From Pseudomonas viridiflava (GTDB taxonomy: Bacteria > Pseudomonadota > Gammaproteobacteria > Pseudomonadales > Pseudomonadaceae), in NCBI RefSeq assembly GCF_900590885.1, contig NZ_UUON01000048.1, positions 248,001-312,000 of the forward strand: 64,000 bases of DNA, given 5' to 3'. Positions 1-8,192 of this stretch are shown in pieces (within the stretch, counting starts at the first letter, position 1; every line of letters begins with the position of its first letter). Position numbers and translations under genes: made by a program. The notes below the pieces were generated by a model that saw nothing but the letters and a program-made list of their open reading frames with translations, did no database searches and was not told where the DNA came from.

Positions 1-1477
1 TAAAGTCGGCCTCCTCGGAGCAACCGAAGGACACCCGGTCGGCGCGCGAGGCGGTCATGATCAGGGTGCGTTCGTCTTTCAGCGCCGGGATGAACCCGCC
101 GGAATAGCAGGCGGAAATCACGATGATCTTGTCGCGGTTTTTCAGCGGTGTGAGCACGGCGGCCAGTTCATCGGCGGGCAGGTCGGCCAGCTCCATGCGC
201 GGCTGGTCGAGTACCAGTTCGTGTTCGTGGGTGCCGTGGCTGGTCAGGTAGATAAACACCAGGTCTTCCGGCCCGCTGCGTTCGGCCAGGGTTTGCACAG
301 CGCGGCGCAGGCTTTCGCGGGTGGCCAGGGGGCGGTCGGCGATGTGGTCGCGGTGGTTGACCAGGCGGATCTGCCCGCGCGCGCCGAAGCGGGTGGCGAG
401 CATATTGCTGACGTAATCGGCTTCGCGCAGAAACACGCTTTGTTTGCCGTCGCCAGCCACGGCCAGGGTGTACAGCTCCACGGCCGGGGTGGACGCAGGC
501 ACGGCGGCGAGGGCCGCATCGAGCAAACGGCCCTGGGCCAGCACGCCGATTTCCAGCGGGTCGGGCAGCAGCTTGCCGTCGGCGTCACGCACGCGCATGC
601 CGTTGACCCACGTACCGGCCTGCACGGTGCCGTCGGTGAGCACCAGGGTGCCTTTGCCTTGGTAGCTGTCGCTGTCGAAACCGCCGATATAGAAGCTGCC
701 GTCGGTGAGGTTCAGGCGGCCTTCGCCGGTAAAGCGCCAGTCGCTGAACTGGCCGACGTAATGGCTGCCGTCCACGCCAATCAACTCGCCTTTGCCGCTC
801 AGGGCGCCTTCCTTGAATTGGCCGATCCACACGTCGCCGTCGGCGTTTTCGTAGCGGCCCTTGCCGTTGAGCTGGTTTTGCTTGAACTGGCCCACATAGA
901 TGTCGCCGTCGGCGCTGTTGAAGGTGCCGTTGCCCTCCAGCTGGCCGTCCACAAAGTGGCCGCTGAACTGGTTGCCACTGTCGTCGTTGCGCTGGCCTTC
1001 GCCATTTGGCTTGCCGTGGGCGAACTGGCCCTGGTATTGGCTGCCGTCGGCCAGCTCCAGACGGCCGAGGCCGGAATACTGGTCGTCCTTGAACTCGCCG
1101 CGATAGGTCATTTGCCCCTCTTTGAGGGTGCCTTCGCCGTTGCGGCGACCGTTCTTGAAGCCGCCCACGTAGTGGCTGCCGGCGGTGGTCAGGCTGCCCT
1201 GGCCGTCGAACAGGCCTTGCTGGAACTGGCCTTTATAGACTTCGCCGTTGCTGCCGTGCCATTCGCCCGCGCCGTGCCACTGGCCTTTGTCGAACTGGCC
1301 TGCGTACCAGCTGCCGTTGGGGTAGTCCACGCGGCCCTGGCCCTGCAGCAAACCATTGACCACATCGCCCCGGTAACGGCCGCCATCGGGCAGGCGCGCA
1401 TCGGGCGGCAACAGCGATTCACCGTCTCCGCAAGCGGTGAGCAACAGGGCAAGGGCAAGGGGGGCGAGTGGGCGCAT
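1..1477 (-). CDS. MORN-repeat lipoprotein with C13 (legumain/caspase-fold) peptidase domain, partial
   Basis: This gene runs off the left edge; 492 codons are visible. It opens with a lipoprotein signal ending LLLTAC (Cys16), so the product is probably anchored to a membrane and faces the periplasm. Residues 33-295 hold about eleven MORN repeats of the form Y.GQF..G...G.G. From about residue 330 a caspase-like fold follows, with a catalytic dyad visible as TSHG (His414) and SACYSGG (Cys457). This is the layout of the C13 legumain-type cysteine peptidases. MORN repeats usually bind lipids or proteins or space domains apart. The substrate is unknown. The start was chosen because it gives a clean lipobox. 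The fold and dyad are seen directly; the peptidase activity is inferred. Confidence 0.85.
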   Translation of the reverse strand, partial: MRPLAPLALALLLTACGDGESLLPPDARLPDGGRYRGDVVNGLLQGQGRVDYPNGSWYAGQFDKGQWHGAGEWHGSNGEVYKGQFQQGLFDGQGSLTTAGSHYVGGFKNGRRNGEGTLKEGQMTYRGEFKDDQYSGLGRLELADGSQYQGQFAHGKPNGEGQRNDDSGNQFSGHFVDGQLEGNGTFNSADGDIYVGQFKQNQLNGKGRYENADGDVWIGQFKEGALSGKGELIGVDGSHYVGQFSDWRFTGEGRLNLTDGSFYIGGFDSDSYQGKGTLVLTDGTVQAGTWVNGMRVRDADGKLLPDPLEIGVLAQGRLLDAALAAVPASTPAVELYTLAVAGDGKQSVFLREADYVSNMLATRFGARGQIRLVNHRDHIADRPLATRESLRRAVQTLAERSGPEDLVFIYLTSHGTHEHELVLDQPRMELADLPADELAAVLTPLKNRDKIIVISACYSGGFIPALKDERTLIMTASRADRVSFGCSEEADF

Positions 1478-1545
1478 AGCGGGATCCGGATAATTGAGCG
1501 CCGAGTATGCCGCAGCTGCGAGTCTCATACATAAATTTACATACG

Positions 1546-1574
1546 CTGTGGTGAGGTTTATATCCCCACCACAG
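1546..1574 (-). terminator. Hairpin downstream of the MaoC gene
   Basis: A perfect 8-bp inverted repeat, CTGTGGTG...CACCACAG, lies just after the MaoC stop codon on the leftward strand. There is no clean T-run after it, so it may be a weak terminator or a 3'-end stabiliser. Confidence 0.4.
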
Positions 1575-1582
1575 GCATGGGC

Positions 1583-2038
1583 TTACACGAAGTAGAGCGA
1601 CAACGACTCGGCAACGTAAGCAGGTTTTTCCTGGCCTTCGATCTCCAGGGTGGCGGTGGCCTTGAGCAGCCATTGGCCGGGCTTTTTCTCGGTCACGTCG
1701 GTGAGCGTCACGTTCAGGCGCACCTTGGAGTTGACCTTCACCGGCTGGATAAAGCGCACGCTGTCCAGGCCGTAGTTGACCGCCATCTTCAGGCCTTCGG
1801 GCACGATCAGGATGTCTTCCATCAGCTTGGGCATCAGCGACAGCGACAGGAAACCGTGGGCGATGGTGGTGCCAAACGGCGTTTGCGCGGCCTTGACCGG
1901 GTCGACGTGGATGAACTGATGATCGCCAGTGGCTTCTGCGAACAGGTTGATGCGGGCCTGGTCGATGGTGAGCCATTCGGAACGTCCCAGTTCCTTGCCG
2001 ACATAATCTTTGAGCTGCGCTACGGGTACATAGGGCAT
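1583..2038 (-). CDS. MaoC-family (R)-hydratase / dehydratase
   Basis: The 151-residue product is a single hot-dog domain of the MaoC/hydratase-2 family, which adds water to or removes it from enoyl- or 3-hydroxyacyl-CoA thioesters. The motif ATGDHQFIHVD carries the catalytic Asp39 and His44. The following TPFGTTIAHGF is the family's substrate-tunnel signature. The start at 2038 is preceded by a good AAGGAGA ribosome site; an in-frame ATG 28 codons upstream lacks one. The gene is monocistronic and divergent from lrgA. The exact acyl substrate cannot be told from the sequence. Confidence 0.9.
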   Translation of the reverse strand: MPYVPVAQLKDYVGKELGRSEWLTIDQARINLFAEATGDHQFIHVDPVKAAQTPFGTTIAHGFLSLSLMPKLMEDILIVPEGLKMAVNYGLDSVRFIQPVKVNSKVRLNVTLTDVTEKKPGQWLLKATATLEIEGQEKPAYVAESLSLYFV

Positions 2039-2167
2039 TACGTCTCTCCTTGGTTCATCAATGCTGTTTTTATGGATTACAGAGAACCAATGTAGATCAT
2101 CATGGGCAACAGGCTCGGTCAACCCACCATGCTTTTGGCGAATGCCGATGCATAGGGCGGGCGTGCT

Positions 2168-2173
2168 TATAAT
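2168..2173 (+). promoter_or_regulatory. Candidate -10 element for lrgAB
   Basis: A perfect TATAAT lies 30 bases before the lrgA start codon. No good -35 hexamer sits at 16-18 bases, so an activator may be needed or the match may be chance. Confidence 0.35.
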
Positions 2174-2203
2174 GCGGGCGGGTTTTGAAAGGGGGGAGAA
2201 CGG

Positions 2204-2557
2204 ATGCTGTTACGTGGGCTGACCTGGCTGGTGCTGTTTCAATTGATCGGCACGGCGATCAACCATTTGCTGTTGCCGGTGCTGCCGGGGCCGATCATCG
2301 GCCTGCTGCTGATGCTGGGCTTCCTGGTCTGGCGCGGCGAAGTCGGCGAGCCCTTGAGCCTGGCCGCCAGCAGCCTGTTGCGCTACCTGCCGTTGCTGCT
2401 GGTACCGCCAGCCGTGGGGGTGATGGTCTACGCCAAGGATATCGCCGCCGACTTCTGGGCCATCGTCGGCGCGCTGGTGTTGTCGCTGGTGATCGCCATG
2501 GGCTTTGTCGGCGTGCTGATGCAACAGATGGTCAAGCGCAAGGAGAAGGATCAATGA
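2204..2557 (+). CDS. lrgA: CidA/LrgA family membrane protein
   Basis: This 117-residue, very hydrophobic protein has about four membrane segments and belongs to the CidA/LrgA family of small holin-like inner-membrane proteins. Family members act with LrgB/CidB partners and have been tied to murein hydrolase export, pyruvate uptake and control of cell lysis in other bacteria. The start follows a strong GGGGGGAG ribosome site. The stop overlaps the start of the next gene as ATGA, so the pair is translationally coupled. Whether it acts as CidA or LrgA cannot be settled from sequence. Confidence 0.88.
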   Translation: MLLRGLTWLVLFQLIGTAINHLLLPVLPGPIIGLLLMLGFLVWRGEVGEPLSLAASSLLRYLPLLLVPPAVGVMVYAKDIAADFWAIVGALVLSLVIAMGFVGVLMQQMVKRKEKDQ

Positions 2558-3270
2558 TCTTCGACTGGCAGGGCGCGTGGACCGCCGTGATTCATCACCC
2601 TTTGTTCGGCATCGGCATCACCCTCGGCGCTTATCAGTTGGTGCTCGCGGGCTTTGAGAAAACCCGCTGGATTTTCCTGCAGCCGGTGTTGGTGTCCATG
2701 CTGCTGGTGATCGGCGTGTTGCTCACCTGCGGCCTCAGTTACGCCGAGTACCGCAAGAGCACCGAGATCATGGGCATCCTGCTCGGCCCGGCGACCGTGG
2801 CCCTGGCGGTGCCGCTTTATCTGAACCTGCGGCGGATTCGCCAATTGTTCTGGCCGATTTTTACTACGCTGGTGGTAGGTGGCGTGTTGGCCACCGGCCT
2901 GTGTGTGTTGCTGGGGTGGTGGTTTGGCGCCGAACACATGATGCTGATGACCATGGCGCCCAAGTCGGTGACCTCGCCGATCGCCATGCTGGTGGCCGAG
3001 CAGATTGGCGGTGTGGCCGCGTTGGCGGCGGTGTTTGTGCTGATCACCGGAGTGATTGGCGCGATGATCGGCCCGGCGTATTTGTCGCGCCTGGGTGTGC
3101 ACAGCGCCGAGGCGCGCGGCATGGCCCTGGGCATGACCGCTCACGCCGTCGGCACCTCGGTGGCCCTGCAGGAAAGCGAAGAATGCGGCGCCTTTGCAGC
3201 GCTGGCCATGAGTCTGATGGGCGTGGCCACGGCGGTGTTCCTGCCGCTGGCCGTGTCGGTGATTGTTTAA
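2554..3270 (+). CDS. lrgB: LrgB/CidB family membrane protein
   Basis: The 238-residue integral membrane protein is the usual partner of LrgA. It has several hydrophobic helices and the conserved LrgB core around residues 120-210, with SVTSPIAML and GTSVALQESEE-like segments. The start codon overlaps the lrgA stop by four bases. The open frame extends further upstream but that part is only lrgA read in another frame. The likely role is a complex with LrgA in the inner membrane, possibly for small organic acids or control of murein hydrolases. The function in Pseudomonas is inferred from the family. Confidence 0.9.
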   Translation: MIFDWQGAWTAVIHHPLFGIGITLGAYQLVLAGFEKTRWIFLQPVLVSMLLVIGVLLTCGLSYAEYRKSTEIMGILLGPATVALAVPLYLNLRRIRQLFWPIFTTLVVGGVLATGLCVLLGWWFGAEHMMLMTMAPKSVTSPIAMLVAEQIGGVAALAAVFVLITGVIGAMIGPAYLSRLGVHSAEARGMALGMTAHAVGTSVALQESEECGAFAALAMSLMGVATAVFLPLAVSVIV

Positions 3271-3293
3271 ACCCGGGTTTGAAGGAAACCTTT

Positions 3294-3887
3294 ATGAGTC
3301 TGGCGCTGTTCCCACTCAATACCGTGCTGTTCCCTGGCTGCACCCTCGACCTGCAGCTGTTCGAGGCGCGCTATCTGGACATGATCAGCCGCTGCATGAA
3401 AAAGGGCGAAAGCTTCGGGGTGGTGTGCATCCTCGACGGCCGGGAAGTGGGCATGGCCCCGGACGGCTACGCGCTGATCGGCTGCGAAGCGTTGATCCGC
3501 GATTTCAAGCAGCAGGACAACGGCCTGCTGGGGATTCGTGTCGAAGGTGGCCGGCGCTTTCGCGTGCGTGACGCCGGGGTGCAGAAAGACCAGCTATTGG
3601 TGGCCGAGGTGCAGTGGCTGGAAGAACTGCCCGACCAGCCACTGGAAGAGGAAGACGCCGACCTGCTGGCCTTGCTCCAGGCCCTGGCCGAACACCCGAT
3701 GGTCGCCTCGCTGGACATGGACGCCCACGCCGATGGCCAGCAAGCCCTGGGCAATCAGCTGGCGTATCTGCTGCCGTTCACCGAGGCCGACAAGCTCGAC
3801 CTGCTGCAACTCGACGACCCCCAGCAGCGCCTGGATGCGATCCAGATGCTGCTCGACGAGCTGCAAGGCGAGCTCTTCACTCAGTAG
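3294..3887 (+). CDS. LON substrate-binding-domain protein
   Basis: The 197-residue protein is a stand-alone Lon N-terminal (LON/PUA-like) domain with no ATPase or protease part. It begins MSLALFPLNTVLFPGC, the typical opening of this family. The acidic stretch near residues 112-125 may be a linker. Stand-alone LON proteins are widespread in proteobacteria with no settled job; substrate or adaptor binding is the usual guess. It follows lrgB by 23 bases with an AAGGAAA ribosome site and may be cotranscribed. Its last 7 bases overlap the 3' end of the opposing DedA-PAP2 gene. Confidence 0.88.
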   Translation: MSLALFPLNTVLFPGCTLDLQLFEARYLDMISRCMKKGESFGVVCILDGREVGMAPDGYALIGCEALIRDFKQQDNGLLGIRVEGGRRFRVRDAGVQKDQLLVAEVQWLEELPDQPLEEEDADLLALLQALAEHPMVASLDMDAHADGQQALGNQLAYLLPFTEADKLDLLQLDDPQQRLDAIQMLLDELQGELFTQ

Positions 3888-5197
3888 GCGTAGCGCAGCA
3901 GGGCGTGGGAGGTGCCGGTGAGGGCGATAAAACTCAGCACCGCCACCAGCGCCGGCAACAGTAACCACCAGGTTTTCTGCGACATCGCCGGCAGCGGGCT
4001 GCGGTACTGGCTTGCGGCGAGGCTGAACGCACACACCGTCATTGCCAGCAGCGTGCCGGCCAGAATGTCCGAAGGCCAATGGGCGCCGAGGTAAACCCGC
4101 GACAGGGCAATGAATGCTGCGGGAATGCAGCCCATCAGCATCCAGGTCAGGCGCAGTCGCGTGGGTTGCCCGCGCCCGGCCAACACTGCCAACGCGAGGA
4201 AAAACGCAAACGCGCCGGAGGCGTGGCCGCTGGGCATGCTGAAACTGGTCAACGGGTCTGTAAGAATTTCCGGGCGGCCACGTGCGAAAAACAGCTTGGT
4301 GCCGGTATTGATCACCGCCGCCCCGGCCAGGGTGGCGCCGACAAACACGGCATGCCGCCATTGCCGCGCCAGTAGCAGCAGGCCGGTGAACACGGCGCTG
4401 GCGACGAACATCTTCTTGAACTCACCCAGTTGGGTGATCCGCACCATCACCTCGTCCAGCCACGGGCTGCGATGCTCCTGCACCAGCGCGCTCAGGCCCT
4501 GGTCGAAATCGTTGAGGTGCGGGTAGCCGATAAACAGCGCGATCAACAACACCAGGCTGGCGCAGCCGATCCACATGGTGGTGCGGCGATGGCCGCGCAG
4601 GCTGCTGTTCAAACTCAGCCCCACCACCACGGCCAGACACGCGGCGACAATCCCCGCTTCCGGCCAGAAACCTTCCGGCAACGGCAGGCGGAACGCGGCG
4701 CCGGTCGCCCAGCCCGGCAGCAGATAGGCCACCGACCAGCCGGCGGCGGCCAGCACGCTCACGGCGGCAAAGCGCGGGAACGGCATGTCGCACATGCCCG
4801 CCACCATTGGCAGCATGGGGCGCAGCGGGCCGATGAAACGTCCGACCAACAGGCTGGCGATGCCGTACTTGTGAAAGTAGGACTCCGCGCCATTCATCCA
4901 TTCCGGGTGGTGACGCAGGCCGGGCAGGCGCCGGATGTTTTGATGGAAATGTCGCCCGAGGAAGTAGGAAACACCATCGCCCAATAGCCCGCCGAGAAAG
5001 CCCAGCAGCAAGGTTTCACTCAGCGACAACGCGCCGCTGCCGGCCAGCGCCGCAATGGCAAACAGCAACACCGTGCCCGGTACGATCAGCCCGGCGATGG
5101 CCAGGCATTCCACGCACGCGACGATAAACACCGCCACCGCCAGCCACTGCGGGTTAACGGTCAGCCAGCCGGTAATGCTATCGAGCCATTGGCCCAT
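3881..5197 (-). CDS. DedA-PAP2 fusion: membrane lipid flippase-like / phosphatase
   Basis: This 438-residue membrane protein joins two families. Residues about 25-170 are a DedA (SNARE-associated) domain; DedA proteins include transporters of undecaprenyl phosphate. After a linker, residues about 225-410 form a PAP2 phosphatase with the three acid-phosphatase motifs KLFFARGRP, PSGHASGAF and SRVYLGAHWPSD. The fusion suggests dephosphorylation of undecaprenyl pyrophosphate or another lipid phosphate and its return across the membrane. This would fit the nearby cell-wall genes. The start was chosen at the first Met before the DedA core. The carrier-lipid role is an inference. Confidence 0.92.
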   Translation of the reverse strand: MGQWLDSITGWLTVNPQWLAVAVFIVACVECLAIAGLIVPGTVLLFAIAALAGSGALSLSETLLLGFLGGLLGDGVSYFLGRHFHQNIRRLPGLRHHPEWMNGAESYFHKYGIASLLVGRFIGPLRPMLPMVAGMCDMPFPRFAAVSVLAAAGWSVAYLLPGWATGAAFRLPLPEGFWPEAGIVAACLAVVVGLSLNSSLRGHRRTTMWIGCASLVLLIALFIGYPHLNDFDQGLSALVQEHRSPWLDEVMVRITQLGEFKKMFVASAVFTGLLLLARQWRHAVFVGATLAGAAVINTGTKLFFARGRPEILTDPLTSFSMPSGHASGAFAFFLALAVLAGRGQPTRLRLTWMLMGCIPAAFIALSRVYLGAHWPSDILAGTLLAMTVCAFSLAASQYRSPLPAMSQKTWWLLLPALVAVLSFIALTGTSHALLRYAY

Positions 5198-5248
5198 AAA
5201 ACGTCACTCCCTCTTGGTAATCCATAACCCGAAACACTGGAGATCAAT

Positions 5249-5338
5249 TGTGGGAGGGGGCTTGCCCCCGATGGCGGTGGGTCAGTCAAAACTCCTTCAC
5301 TGATACACCGCCATCGGGAGCAAGCTCCCTCCCACATT
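5249..5338. repeat. REPIN: two REP palindromes in inverted orientation
   Basis: A GTGGGAGGGGGCTTGCCCCC-GATGGCGG unit and its inverted copy (second copy GGGAGCAAGCTCCCTCCCAC) lie head to head around a 35-base spacer, between two leftward genes. This is the paired REPIN form mobilised by RAYT transposases; no RAYT gene is in the window. Confidence 0.9.
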
Positions 5339-5366
5339 GGATCTGTTGCGCTGCGGGCTTCACTGT

Positions 5367-6038
5367 TCAAATCAAAAAATAATCCCGGCCTTCGACCTGG
5401 CCCCGGCGCAGCGGGTTCCGTGTGCAATAAGGCGCGTAGCCAGCATCCACGAAGCGGTACATTAAGTGTTCATCACGCCCGCTGGGGATGCCCAGGCGTG
5501 TGGTCTGGATGATCTGCGTCGGCGCCTGGTCCACGTCGTCGACGTAGAGCAGTTCCTGGTCGAAGCGCTTGGCGTCCCACATCGGCACTTTCAGGCCCAG
5601 GGCTTTGCACAGCAGGGTCTGGCCGGCACACAGTTTCTGCGTGGGGCGCGGGCTGCCATCGGCATTTGGGTTGTTCAATAACATTTGCGCCAGGCTGGCC
5701 GGGCCGGAGATTTCGTCCACCCACGGATAAGCCGATTTGATCAACACGGCATTGCCCGGGCCTTGAGCGCTGAAGTTCAGCGAATCACCGCCACGGGCGT
5801 AATACATGTAGATATGGCCACCATCCAGAAACAAAGCCTTACGCTTTTCTGTGTAGCCAAGTGAAGCGTGACTGCCTTTTTCGGCCACGTAATAGGCTTC
5901 GGTTTCAATAATTCGCGCCGAAAGCCAGGTTTCACCGACTCGATGACGTATGACTTTTCCGAGCAGTTCACGCGCGAGCAGTTGCGCATCACGGTCGAAG
6001 AAGCAGTCGGGCAGGGCGCTGGAGGGCAGTTGGGGCAT
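5367..6038 (-). CDS. mpg: DNA-3-methyladenine glycosylase (AAG/MPG type)
   Basis: The 223-residue protein is of the eukaryote-like AAG/MPG family, which removes 3-methyladenine, hypoxanthine and other alkylated or deaminated bases from DNA in base excision repair. The key Glu is Glu45 in RIIETEAYY. GSHASLGYTEKR, YARGGDSLNFSAQG and NAVLIKSAYP match the nucleotide-flipping core. The length fits the family. It is transcribed leftwards, alone, between a REPIN and the proA promoter region. TagA/AlkA-type enzymes have different folds, so this assignment is firm. Confidence 0.92.
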   Translation of the reverse strand: MPQLPSSALPDCFFDRDAQLLARELLGKVIRHRVGETWLSARIIETEAYYVAEKGSHASLGYTEKRKALFLDGGHIYMYYARGGDSLNFSAQGPGNAVLIKSAYPWVDEISGPASLAQMLLNNPNADGSPRPTQKLCAGQTLLCKALGLKVPMWDAKRFDQELLYVDDVDQAPTQIIQTTRLGIPSGRDEHLMYRFVDAGYAPYCTRNPLRRGQVEGRDYFLI

Positions 6039-6173
6039 GGCGGTCAGAGGTAAATACGGCTAAATGTGACCGAATAATAACAACTCCCACCTTAATTACC
6101 GCTGAACCCCAGGTTTTTACAGTTCATTTCGACCATCCGCCCCTCACCGCTGTCAGTCGCGCTGCGTCACAGC

Positions 6174-6179
6174 TATAAT
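6174..6179 (+). promoter_or_regulatory. Candidate -10 element for the proA operon
   Basis: A perfect TATAAT lies 34 bases upstream of the proA start. The -35 region at 17 bases reads TGTCAG, a poor match. It is the best sigma70-like site between the divergent mpg and proA genes. Confidence 0.45.
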
Positions 6180-6213
6180 CTGCCGCTTTCCTCTTTGCCA
6201 AGACTCCCTGACC

Positions 6214-7479
6214 ATGACTGAGTCCGTTCTTGACTACATGACCCGCCTGGGTCGCGCTGCCCGTCAGGCCTCGCGGTTGATCGCCCGTGCGAGCACTGCG
6301 CAGAAGAACCGTGCGTTGCTGGCCGCCGCCGACGCTCTGGATGCTTCGCGCTCCGAGCTGGCTGCCGCCAACGAATTGGACCTGGCCAACGGCCGCGCCA
6401 ATGGCCTCGAGCCAGCCCTGCTGGACCGCCTGGCGCTGACCCCGGCCCGCATCGACGACATGATCGAAGGCCTGCGTCAGGTGGCCAAGCTGCCTGACCC
6501 CATCGGTGAAATCCGCGATATGCGCTATCTGCCGTCCGGCATCCAGGTCGGCAAGATGCGCGTGCCCCTGGGCGTGATTGGCATTATTTATGAGTCGCGC
6601 CCGAACGTGACCATCGACGCCGCGAGCCTGTGCCTCAAGTCGGGCAACGCCACCATCCTGCGGGGCGGTTCCGAGGCCATCAACTCCAACCGCGCGATTG
6701 CCACCTGCATCCAGCAGGGCCTGGCCGTGGCCGAGTTGCCAGCCGAAGTGGTGCAGGTGGTGGAAACCACCGACCGCGCCGCCGTGGGCGCGCTGATCAC
6801 CATGCCGGAATTCGTCGACGTAATCGTGCCGCGCGGTGGCAAGAGCCTGATCGAGCGCGTGAGCCGTGATGCCAAGGTGCCAGTGATCAAGCACCTGGAC
6901 GGCGTGTGCCACGTCTACATCGACATCGCCGCCGACATCGACAAGGCGATCCGCATCGCCGACAACGCCAAGACCCACCGCTACGCCCCGTGCAACACCA
7001 TGGAAACCCTGCTGGTGCACGCAGGCATTGCCGATCGCGTGTTGCCGCCGCTGGCTGCCATCTACCGGGACAAGGGCGTGGAGCTACGCGGTTGCGAGCG
7101 TACCCGTGCGCTGCTGGGCGCGGACGTGATCGAAGCCACCGAGCTGGACTGGTACACCGAATACACGGCGCCGATCCTGTCGATCAAGATTGTCGACGAC
7201 CTGGACGAAGCCATCGAACACATCAACACCTACGGCTCCAAGCACACCGACGCCATTGTTTCCGAGCATTTCAGCGATGCCCGGCGTTTCCTCAACGAAG
7301 TGGATTCCGCTTCGGTGATGATCAACGCCTCCACGCGTTTTGCCGACGGCTTCGAGTACGGCCTGGGCGCGGAGATCGGCATTTCCACCGACAAGCTCCA
7401 CGCCCGCGGCCCGGTTGGCCTGGAAGGCCTGACCAGCGAGAAGTACGTGGTGTTCGGCGACGGTCATGTGCGCACTTGA
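6214..7479 (+). CDS. proA: Glutamate-5-semialdehyde dehydrogenase (gamma-glutamyl phosphate reductase)
   Basis: The 421-residue enzyme catalyses the second step of proline synthesis, reducing gamma-glutamyl phosphate to glutamate-5-semialdehyde with NADPH in the cytosol. It is an aldehyde-dehydrogenase-fold protein. The active-site thiol is Cys260 in RYAPCNTMETLLVH, and the C-terminal EYGLGAEIGISTDKLHARGPVGLEGLT is conserved in ProA. Its stop overlaps the nadD start as TGATG, so the two are coupled. The partner kinase proB is not in this window. Confidence 0.97.
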   Translation: MTESVLDYMTRLGRAARQASRLIARASTAQKNRALLAAADALDASRSELAAANELDLANGRANGLEPALLDRLALTPARIDDMIEGLRQVAKLPDPIGEIRDMRYLPSGIQVGKMRVPLGVIGIIYESRPNVTIDAASLCLKSGNATILRGGSEAINSNRAIATCIQQGLAVAELPAEVVQVVETTDRAAVGALITMPEFVDVIVPRGGKSLIERVSRDAKVPVIKHLDGVCHVYIDIAADIDKAIRIADNAKTHRYAPCNTMETLLVHAGIADRVLPPLAAIYRDKGVELRGCERTRALLGADVIEATELDWYTEYTAPILSIKIVDDLDEAIEHINTYGSKHTDAIVSEHFSDARRFLNEVDSASVMINASTRFADGFEYGLGAEIGISTDKLHARGPVGLEGLTSEKYVVFGDGHVRT

Positions 7480-8123
7480 TGGCTAAACGCATCGGGCTGC
7501 TCGGCGGTACTTTCGACCCCGTGCACATCGGCCATTTGCGCAGTGCCCTGGAAGTCGCGGATGCCCTCGGGCTGGATGAGCTGCGCGTGATGCCCAACGC
7601 GCGGCCGCCGCATCGCGACACGCCGCAGGTGTCACCGCAACAGCGCCTGGAAATGGTGCGCCTGGCCGTAACCGGCATACCGCCGCTGGTGGTGGACGAC
7701 CGCGAACTCAAACGCGATAAACCGTCCTACACTGTCGACACGCTGGAGCTGATACGCGCCGAGTTGGCCGTAGATGACCAGTTGTTTCTGCTTTTGGGCT
7801 GGGACGCATTTTGCGGCCTGCCCTCTTGGCATCGCTGGGAGGAACTCCTCCAGCATTGCCACATCCTGGTTCTGCAACGCCCGGATGCCGACAGCGAACC
7901 GCCGGATGCCTTGCGCAACCTGCTGGCCGCGCGGTCGGTAAGTGACCCCTTGGCCCTGACCGGGCCGAACGGGAATATTGCATTCGTCTGGCAGACCCCG
8001 CTTGCGGTGTCCGCCACCCAGATCCGTCAACTGCTGGCCAGCGGTAAGTCGGTACGTTTCCTGGTGCCTGACGCGGTCCTGGCCTACATCGATGCGCACG
8101 GGCTTTACCGTGCGTCGAACTGA
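7479..8123 (+). CDS. nadD: Nicotinate-nucleotide adenylyltransferase
   Basis: The 214-residue enzyme converts nicotinate mononucleotide and ATP to nicotinate adenine dinucleotide, the penultimate step of NAD synthesis. The N-terminal GLLGGTFDPVHIGHL carries the nucleotidyltransferase HxGH motif, and VSATQIRQLLASGKS near the C terminus is the second ATP-binding signature. The start overlaps the proA stop by one base; a longer frame upstream is only proA in another phase. The proA-nadD-rsfS-rlmH order is standard in pseudomonads. Confidence 0.96.
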   Translation: MAKRIGLLGGTFDPVHIGHLRSALEVADALGLDELRVMPNARPPHRDTPQVSPQQRLEMVRLAVTGIPPLVVDDRELKRDKPSYTVDTLELIRAELAVDDQLFLLLGWDAFCGLPSWHRWEELLQHCHILVLQRPDADSEPPDALRNLLAARSVSDPLALTGPNGNIAFVWQTPLAVSATQIRQLLASGKSVRFLVPDAVLAYIDAHGLYRASN

Positions 8124-8126
8124 AAA

Positions 8127-8165
8127 GGCGCGCTTGAACGCACGAACATTCGTGCAGCAAGCGCC
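8127..8165 (+). other. Stem-loop between nadD and rsfS
   Basis: An outer stem (GGCGCGCTTG against CAAGCGCC, with a bulge) encloses an inner GCACG/CGTGC stem. It is followed by a seven-residue open frame whose stop overlaps the rsfS start. It may be an intercistronic processing or attenuation element. Confidence 0.35.
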
Positions 8166-8192
8166 CGAACATATGAGCAAAACGAGTTTTTT

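Noticed and set aside
221..1534. A 437-codon rightward open frame
   Set aside because: It is the mirror of the MORN-repeat gene; its low-complexity Ala/Val/Glu product and lack of a ribosome site mark it as a shadow.
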